64,000 bases of DNA from Centroberyx gerrardi (taxonomy: Eukaryota > Chordata > Actinopteri > Beryciformes > Berycidae), in the NCBI RefSeq assembly GCF_048128805.1, contig NC_136017.1, forward strand, positions 7,765,807 to 7,829,806, given 5' to 3'. Numbering within the stretch: the first letter of the stretch is position 1; each line of letters begins with the position of its first letter. This document shows, one piece after another, positions 46,657 to 56,900 of the stretch. Made by a program: the position numbers and the translations under genes. Below the pieces are notes generated by a model. The model saw only the letters and a list, made by a program, of their open reading frames with translations. It was not told the origin of the DNA and did no database searches.

Positions 46657-48583
46657 GGATGCAAACAAACAAACACACACACGCACAGACATAAATTCCT
46701 CATCTGGCATAAATTACTGTATAAGCCTGTTTACATGTTTGCATCTGAACCGCCATGTTCAGCGGCGGCGCCTCTGCATGCCAACGACATAAATCACAAT
46801 CAGTAAAACTTTCACTCAAACATTACAAGAAAAAAAAAACGACTTCGGTTTGTTTTGCTCAATTAACGAACAGCTAATTGCTCACGTTTTCTCTTAAAGA
46901 CCTAAATTTACACTCCGCGACATCAAATATTCACGCGTTCTCTCGGCGAGGTAAGGAGCATTTCCTCGTCTCTGCGCTCCTACTTATCTCCCGGTGTGTG
47001 AAGGCCGGCTGAGCTGCAGCTGGAGTGCTTTCACACTCCTCCGCTGCCTGGGAGGAGGAGTGCAGCGTAGTGAGGCATCGCTCCTGTTCACCAGGCACCA
47101 GATTCACCTGCGAGGGCCGACTACAGGCAGAGCTGCACTGCGAAGAGTTTCATTCGCTTTGAGCAAAATGATTAATAGCGTACAATTAAAACAAATAATG
47201 GCACTTTTTAAAGGATTGCGGTTAAGTGAAGTCCTTGTTTGAGAGCGTTTTCACAGGATCGATCCTCTGTTTTTAAGCAATAATGAATGATAAAGTTGAG
47301 ATTTTTTGGAATAAACAGCACTTTCAGCAGTACTTAAAACCAATCTCCCAAACTAAAACAGCTATAATAACTATAACTATAACAACAGTAACTATATTAC
47401 ACACCTTCTGTACTGTACATGTATGCATTCCAGCATCTTGCTCAAGGACACTTCAATAGGGATGGACGCATTGGCTATTGCTGGACAATTACAGGACAGT
47501 TTTCTCGACCCCACCAGGCCGTCCCATCACTTATATGCATTTACAGTATTTTCTAATCCTGAATATGTGTATCCTACCCACCCTGCAACCTAAAAACCTT
47601 CGAAAGACTCTAATCTCCTAGTCCGATTAAACTATGAAGGTGCTGGTCCTGATGGTAGCCATGAAATTCCACTCCCATTTACTGCAAAATTGTGTTTTTT
47701 TGACGCGTAATCCAACAGCTGACAACACTAAGTCTGGTAAATGGAAGTTAATGACCGACCTGGGTCAAAGTGTATTTTAAGTCGTTTTCACAACAGCTTG
47801 CACATGCCAGCCTGTGGCGGCACATGGATGGAGTTTTATTCATTTTTGGACTCTTCAGTGTGTTTCACAGAAGCAAAGTGGGGAAAAAGTGGGGACAAAA
47901 GGAGGCTAAGAAAGTAAGGGATTGACCAAAATGACAGAGAGAAACCTGTAATGTGCGGTAGGATGTTTGGGGTGCAGAAGACTTCAAGAAAGTTTGCAAA
48001 ACCTGGTACATCTTCAAGGAATCCTATAACTTGGGGTGCTATATCATATAATCTGATACAAGGAGGCTCTCTTCGTTTCCTTTTGGTTATTTCGCAAAAT
48101 CAAGCGAGCTCAATTAATCGCAGAATATCAGAGGAGCTTTAACTGACATCAAACATGAAAGGATCTAAACCAAGATGGCAGCAAGTCCACTGACCTCCTA
48201 CACTCTCTTCTCTTCAGCGTCAAAACTCTCTTCATCATCATCAGCCCTCTCTCATCCCCCTCCCTGCTCCCTAAATCTTCTCTTATTCAAAAGCATCATG
48301 GCCGCGCGATCACCTGTCCTGCGCCGCGATCGGCCGACTCGGCGGAGCGCAAGGAACGCTTTTAGTCGCCGAGTCCTGTTCCACCAAAATGTAAAATGGC
48401 CCCTCTGGCCAGGAGTACCGTGCCGTCTAAGGCTCAGCGGTTACGCAACCAACTTGGCTAATGTCACTTTCCCTGAGATGTCAAAGAAGTCGGCGGCCCT
48501 CCCATGGCCCCTTTGCCTCCACTCCCCTCTCTCTGATGCGATTATGGAGATTCACTTTCCATTGGCCTCAGGGGCAGGGCGTA

Positions 48584-48635
<52 letters not shown>

Positions 48636-50965
48636 TTGGATGGTGCGGGGGTCTAAATGAGCGTGGACTCTCGAATATGATTTACTGTGGAGAGTCTCAT
48701 TTACTGTAGCACAAAAGCACTTTATGTGTAGGCTGACTAAAATGTGGAATATAAATGTAGTCCAAATTACACGGTTAGGTGTTTATTGTGATTATTCAGC
48801 AAAGATGAGGGAAGCAGAGTAAACCACAGCTTAAACTGCAATGAAGGTATGAAAAGGGGAACAATTTCTTAGAGAGTTCTGTGCTAGATAGCAAAAAGAT
48901 TTGATATAATTCACCATTTTTTCTCGGGCTGTTGATCTTTCATTAGCAATTCAGTGTTTCATATTCATTCAGCAGTGGAGAGCCACCCCCAACGAAAAAG
49001 CCAAGCATAAAATTGGCTAATGTTTACAATTACATCTTCTATCATCATAAATTATCCAGATAAGAACAGTTTCATCGCTTTAACCTGCACTTGAACCAAA
49101 ACCGGGACCAGAACAAAGACAGACCTGAAACCCAAAACCAAAGTGACCCGCGACCACCAGTGTAACAAAACATTACAGGCGGAGCAATTTATTGATGTCA
49201 GTCATGGCTAATGATGACGAGCGCTAATCGGCATCAGGCAGTTTATGGGATATGGATGAGAGGAGCAGATTGGGCATCAGTGGGTGATGGAGGAAGGCCA
49301 GAGGAGGTTGGCATCGCTCAGGAACAAGGCCTGCTGCGCCAACCTGCCACTCGCTGCTATTCATATACCCACTGTAGACTAATGTAGACGCACAGTGCAA
49401 ACACAGGGGCAGTGATGGGGGTAATGCATTACTCTGTGTCTGTGTCTCTGAGTACTCTGATTACTAACTAGTAACTTAACATGTTTTCAATTCTTGCAAT
49501 GCATTATCAGTTACTTATAAAAACTAGAATGCCGTCACTATTATTTTCCTTCCATATGGTTTTATTTTTGTTTGCGTTAAGTAGAAAAATTGAAAGTCCT
49601 GCTGCAGTCTATGTATGCTTGATCTACATGAGATTGGCTTACTGTTTTAAAAACAGGATGATCGCGCAGTAGATGTCATTTCAACGTCACGTCTCTGCTT
49701 TAGCTCTCATATGGCCCAGAATCTTTTTGTGGCTAAGTATAGACCAAGCAGTAAATACATTATTACATATTTAAACAATGCATAAACAGCTGTAAATATC
49801 AAGCATATGCACCAGAGCAGTCCATTATATGTAGACTACAAGATAATGTTTTATTTCTGTCATATATCCTGGAAGACGTAGTCTAAGACGTCTATTAAAC
49901 TTTCAATTTTGAACCCTATGTGGCCTCATTTTAGCTTAGATGTCTATAACCATTTAGACCAGTGATTCTCAACCTTTTTCATATCAAGGACCCCTGATTT
50001 AGTACACATTACGACCACGGACCCCCATTTGATGAGATTTTGTCTCTTGTCCCAAATCTGAGAATATTTTTATTGTTAGATATGATTTTTCCAGAATTCC
50101 ATGAGTATCTGTATTGTAGATAGAGAGATAACAGTGAAACTATGGTCCAAATAGTAATTCTTCTACATTCTCTAATGGTGTTTCTTGTAAATGAAATAAT
50201 GGTTAAGTTTAACACTTCATCACTTTGCTGGGGACCCCCTTGAATCCTCTCAAGGACCCCTGGTGGTCCCCGGACCCCACGTTGAGAACCACTGATTTAG
50301 ACGATAATTTAGACCATTTTAAACGGCCAAACAACATAAAATTGCTCAGTGGGGTGGCAGCAAAAGCCACATTGCTACAGCATGTTTTGAAATGGGTAAC
50401 GCAAAAGTACTCTAACATGCTCTCTTTCAATAAGGACTAACAGTTACTTTTCAAGGTAAGTAACAACGCAAAGTAACCAATTACTTTTAAAAGGGATTTT
50501 CCCCAGCACTGCATACATGCAGTGCAGGCAATGACACGCATATTGCCTGCCTTGTGATCATGCAAATAGAGGAAGCGCTTTTAAATGTAAATGTGAGCGC
50601 AGTGTGAGGAATGAGAGAGCTGAATATGAAGACACAATAGCGCACCACATGGTCTCGCCCACACATGTGCGCACAAAAATAGAGCTTTTCCTTCAGCGCA
50701 ACCATTGCACCGACACAGACATTCCCCTGAACGGCTCCTGGTCATTGACACGTAAACAAATACAAGCGCACACACTGACACATACACACACACACACACA
50801 CACACAAACGCCCACACACACACACACGTATCCAGATGGAGGCTGACAGCATGCTTTGGGCAAACGGCTTCAAATGAGGAACACATGAGCCTCTCCCTGT
50901 GTGACGGCTTTCACATGCTCTCGCAACCTCATACACCTTCGGGGCGAGAGGAGAATAGGCGAGGG

Positions 50966-50997
<32 letters not shown>

Positions 50998-53864
50998 CAG
51001 ATAACCAGCAAGAGAGGTAGAGAGAGAGGAAAAGAGACATAGAAGAAAGGGAAGGGAAGGAAAGAGAAAGAGGCATGTTAGGTGTAAGGATGGAAGGCAT
51101 AAGCTCTTCAAGTAGAAGATGGATAGGAATAAAAGCTAATCTATTCGAGTGTGTGTGTGTGTGTGTGTTAGAAAGAGAAGCAGCTGCATAATTATAGTCC
51201 GCCCCAGTGGAAAATGTCCCCTGAAGAATCGGCTACTATTACAGTCAGCCTTCCCACTGGTGGAGAAATTTCTAGAATTTCGTGGAAATTTGGGAGGTGT
51301 AGTTTGCGTGCCAGCTCTAAAAGTCAGTCTGTCTCATCGTTTAGCAAGTTGAACGTTTTGAAACGTACGTGTCAGCCATAGAAAATGATGCCTAGCGTGG
51401 TTAAGAATGGTTTAGCCAGGGAAAAGATGCGAGCTGTTGCTTTTTCTCCAGCTTACTGCCTCAAACAGAGATTAGGTCTGTTAGCTGTGTTAGCTTAGCA
51501 TAGAACTACGGTTATTCACTTCTTCAGTTTTTACTGCTAAATCGAATTGCCAATAATGCTGATATTGTATAACATAACTATTTTATCAGTGGTTTTCAGT
51601 AAAGCATACTAATACAGTATTATTCATGTTGGTTAGCAGTCTTTTACCGAATGTTCTGTTCGTGGAGTTTGCTAGCTGTAGCTAGCATGGAGAAACCAGA
51701 GGCAGAGAGGAAGCATTTTGGCTCTAACATCAAATACCTAAACAGGTAAAAAGGCCTTATCAGAGCATGCTCTATTAAGGCCTGTTTACCTCTTTACCTA
51801 GGCTGAAACGTTAGCATGTTTGTTGACATGGCCAAAATAAAGTGGTGAAATTCAGATTAGTCAACTTCATCCTGATGATCTGTGTGCTACCTGTTTACCT
51901 TTGGGATGTTGGAACTATATGACTTTGGTCTAGCACCACAAACAAATACTGGGTAGGCGCATCTTTCAATTGATCTAGGAAGTATTTTGGTATTCTTTTG
52001 TGCCATTAGCTGTGCTAAAGTAGTAAATGATGAACATTACCAGTTTTTGCACTCTACTAAACTGAATAATAAGTGGCTTTCTGCTAACTTACAATCTTTA
52101 AAGTCCGTTTAGAGGAAGCTGGATGCCATTTGTGTGTGTTGGAGTGCATTGCATTGCCCTGTAAAGTGGATTACAGCACAGAATAACATTAAACATAGGC
52201 AACATGGGCAAGAAAATCCATTTACTATTGAACCAGAATAGCCAAGCCACCACTAGGCACACCTAGTCTTGTTTTAAATTCACTGTCCACTTTTCCACAG
52301 CAAAGCCATGTAGCATTTCCCACGACCAGAGGTAACGTAGCGTAACTAAAATGAAGAAAAACTTCCAGTAATAAATAATCAGACCCACATGAGTGCTTGA
52401 TCCTGAATTGTTATGCCACATTTCACTCCTTTGTTGTCATAATTATTCCTCCTTCATTGTTTTTGTTCTCGACATCCAAGAGCACCTGCGGATACCTGAA
52501 GCCCTCACTATCTTTTTTAAAAGTATTGTTTAGCCTATTTGAAACAACAAGTGAAAAGAGTCACACATCTTTTGTTTTGGAGAAAAACTGCAGTAATGAG
52601 TTCACCTAGTTTGGTAAAATCCTTCCACTTCTCTGAGCTGAAAAGCAGCACAAATGTTCTAGAAAGAAATTTAAATCTTACATCACCACTCTTGGAAATG
52701 AAAAGTCGTGGAATTTGATCTTATAGGCCCAGGTTGGGGATCCTGCACAAAAACCCTAATCTCAGTTCCAACAAGGAGAATAGTCCAAACCACAGGAGTA
52801 ACTATGATAACCAAACTGCCCCTGCCTTCTCCCCTCTCCCTCTCTGTCCCACCTCATCACCCAACTGATGCCCATCAAACAACATTGCTCCACAGGTGTC
52901 GGCCTTCAGAGGCGAGGCCACAACCTGGACTCAGCTGGTTTGTATTACCGGTGCTTTTGTTTTGCCTGACACTCGGATGACTTTGAACTTCCCCAGCCTG
53001 CCTGCAAAATTTGTCCCACATGGTATCTTCCTGGTTTAGGCGATTTCCTCTTTCTGCAGCATCACTGCTGCTCAGTGTAGGATTCGGTAATGTCTTTTGG
53101 ACCAATAAAACCTATGAAATTATGCAGAAATGTTGTAATAAGCAAAGATGGGGTCGTCAATGGGAAATAATCATAAGAGGGACAGCGTCACACCATGGCA
53201 ATGTGCAAATATAACAAAGATTAGGACGTAGATGCATATGAATGGTAATCAGACCTCAAGTTTAGAAGGATATTACGAAAAAAAAGTCAATTTTCTAACC
53301 CTCTTTCCAGCTACTGCAGAAAGTAAGTGACGAATTGGAAACTAGCCTTTTTTTTAAAACTGTGACTAGGCTGAACTTTCCTTTCCTCCTCTCCTGTGAA
53401 TCTACAACAACTCACTGCCTAAATCCACAGACGAATGCAACGTACAGCAATGCACTCCAATGGCATTACAATGTTTCGGAGCCATGTTACTGGTCAAAAT
53501 GGGAAGTAAAAGGTGGCAATTACAAATCGATCTCCAGCTCTACCTCCTGTCAATCCAAACAGTCGGAAACGCAGTGAGAAAAAACTTAAAAGGTGATTAA
53601 GAGGAGATATGTTTCTGGGTGTTGAGTGTTCAGAGGCAGCGAGTGCGACCGCTCTGCCCCATCCGCGCAGAAAATTCGACAAAAACCGTCGCCTCTCCAG
53701 ACGATGATGTAATCTCTCACGGTTCTGATCTGAACATCATACCCAAGGACGGCGAGCCAGCGCTGTGTTATGTAAGAGTGGGCACACACACACACACACA
53801 CACACAGGGGAGGAAGGCGTGTGTGAACAGGCCAGTCATTTCAAACAAAGGATTGATTTAGATC

Positions 53865-53902
<38 letters not shown>

Positions 53903-56900
53903 CAGATAGATAGATAGATAGATTCCAGAGAGCCAGTGCAACTTTAAATACACCCACGACTGCTCAAAAATGCTCAAAGCAGCTTTACACAGGCCATTGA
54001 AAGCACATTAGAAGTAAAAATGTATAAAAAAATGTCTGCAGTTCACCTGGGAAATGCTCGCTATCTCTGATCAAAATATCTCAGAGACTAATGAAATCAA
54101 ACATAATTGTACCTCAGATGGCATACGAGGGGTTGGTGTCTCTTTATCTGAGTCCTGAGCACAGTGCACGTCTATAGACGTACAGATTAGAGATTATACC
54201 AAGCAATCAGGCAAAAAGATCAATCTGTATCCCCCCCCCCACTCCTCTAGGATTATAAACCCGGCCTGTGTTCTGGGTTCTGTGTTCATTTTCCAGTTTA
54301 TAATTGCTCTTGGCTCAATGTCATGCAGAGACACCGGAGAGAGACGCTCCTCTCTGTGAGCATCCGCAATCAAGAACGCGGGCTCTCTGTTTAGCATAAT
54401 TAAGGTGCAGCCGCTACTAATGAACGCGGTCTTTACTGCAAAAGTGTGAACACGTGTCCTGTGATGTCGGTGCATGCTGGGAGAGAGCGCGCCGGTGCCC
54501 GCAGAGCAATATGTTGGAAATACGGCCGCGCTAGATTAAAGCCTAAAATTAGAGGCCCTAAAAGTGGTCTTGTGTAGCTCAATGGGGCTCAATTCCCATT
54601 ACGGCCGCCTATGCTAGAACTGTACGCACCCATGGTACTGTAAAGTGCTTTGGATGAAATTGGCTACCAAATGGCACAGGTTCTGTTATGTAAAACATTT
54701 TAGAACTGAGATTTTTCCGATTTGTTAAGGCTAAGCTGGGAGAAATACAGTCATAGCATTCAGACGACAGGGCAGATGTTTGGAAATTGTCATTATATTG
54801 AGCTTAGAGGTTCTGGGTAAGTCAGTGTTAGTAAAACTCAGGGTTGCTGAGCAGACTTGGACATACTTGTCAGATGAAAGGTAGAAAACGTCTCTTTTGT
54901 AGCTTCAAATTTCAGGGTTCTAGTTTTCATAAAGTGGCCCCTGAGGGTGACAATGCTTTGACGTGGCACTCAGTCCCCAAGAGACAATTGTTCTCTGGTC
55001 TGTTGAGTGCAAAAAGTTTGAGTGTTACTGGGTTACTGATCACTGGAAAAAAACACCACCTTTGCCAGCCAGCACTTTGCACATTCCCTTACAGTACCGG
55101 ATTAGATGGGAGGCATGCTCGGAAACTGAGCTCGGAAAATACCAGAGGATTCTCTGATGGTTTGTTTTGCTTCGAATGCTTCTGATTGTGTCGTGCATTT
55201 AGGAATAATTCTTTTTTACACCCAGTATTTTTCCCCAAACCCATACGCTATAGTCAAAAGTTTTAGACACACGCATTTTTCTTTATTTTTTTTACTATTT
55301 TTCACATTTTAGAATAACAGTAAAGACATCAAAACTATGAAATAACACAATTGGAATTATGCAGTGACCAAAAAAGTGTTAAACAAATCAAAACTATCTT
55401 ATCTTTTAGATTCTTTAAAGTAGCCGCCCTTTGCCTTGATGGAAAGGCAAAGGCTTTGGAAAGAAATTCATACATAGGCATCAACTTCACTGTTTATATT
55501 TGTCTAAGAAACACATTTCAAGCATTTAAGCATAAACCTTTAGATCAAAATGGCTTTAAGATAATGAAAAACATTCAATCAGGTGTGTCCAAACTTTTGA
55601 CTGGTAGTGTGTACACATCTGCTTTAAAAGGGAAACGTGTCGTACCAAAGCAAAAGAAGCAGCAGTGGCACACACAGACCCAAGCCTCTTATATGGCTGC
55701 TCTTGCCTTCTTGCCCCCACTGTAAATCTTTAGCATCTTAATGGATGCTATAAGCTGATGGTCACATTCCAGATGTCAAAGGCACACACAAGTGATTGCA
55801 CCGACAAATAGGCCATCCTCAAATCCAATCTATTTCAGTAGGCTGGTGTGGGTGGACTCAGTTGTGCAACATCACACCTGGAACACAGCAGTCCAGGCTG
55901 CAGAAGTTGAAGTGGGTAAAAAACGCCAGGACTCGCCACGGTAAATTGACTGGTGTAAAATAAAATAGTGATAATGGAGTTCAAAGGGTTAATTGCTACA
56001 TCTAAAAATGCCTGCTCTCTCAACTATCCTGATTCAAACAGGCTCGCCCACTCTGTCCATTTAAATTCTATGGCTTGGGCTCTCATTGGACACTGGCCGA
56101 TGCGTAGCAGCGTGCCTCAGGAGAGGATGATGTAATGTCTTTTTAAAACATCACCGTTGAGGGACACCCCACTCTTCTGCACCTTACGTCACATCTCCGG
56201 GAAAAAAAAACTCTTCCATATAGACTGTGACCTAGCGGCAGGGTCCAACTGATGCAGGAAGAATTAGTAAATGATGTCGCGATTTTAAAGAGAAATTGTA
56301 AAGAAAGGTGTAAAATAGGCCTGACATGAGGTTAAAATGAGTTTCATCCCAAAATATCCACTATTATAAAAATGACAGCTTCTCAACAGTTGCAGCAGCA
56401 CAACTAACTACAATCCATAATTGAATATTACTGAAGCTATTAGCAGAATTGTAACCGCTTTGCTTCCAAAATAGCAACATTTTGGAGGACAGAGTCATGG
56501 CGTTTGGTAACACTGAGTAATTAATTCCAGGTAATAATCACTTGAAAAATTAATCTGTAGTGTTCTGAAACAAAACCCTTCGTTTTAGCACATTGGCACA
56601 AGCGAAACTGATGGCAAAACTGCATGACAGGAAGAGAAAAAAAAAGAAAAAAGGCAGGGGAAGCACTGTAATTAGGACATTGCTGTGAGGAGAGTGTGTG
56701 TAAAGCCCCTTAGGCCCATTAGCTCTGACTTGGTTTCAAATGTGTGTATCCTGCTCTCTGTAGCCAACAGGACCAAAAGGCGTCATGCCAGATCTGCTGC
56801 AGCACTGATTCACTGATGTAGTTGTATATATAAAAGGTGGGTGAACTTTGACTTCCAGTAAAAGACTACATTTTCAGGAAAAAACATCTGTATATCTCTT

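Noticed and set aside
53862..53922. CRISPR-like or regulatory array
   Set aside because: Simple GATA microsatellite with no spacers.
55351..55725. 124-codon plus-strand frame
   Set aside because: Lies mostly within the Tc1-like element and does not correspond to its transposase.
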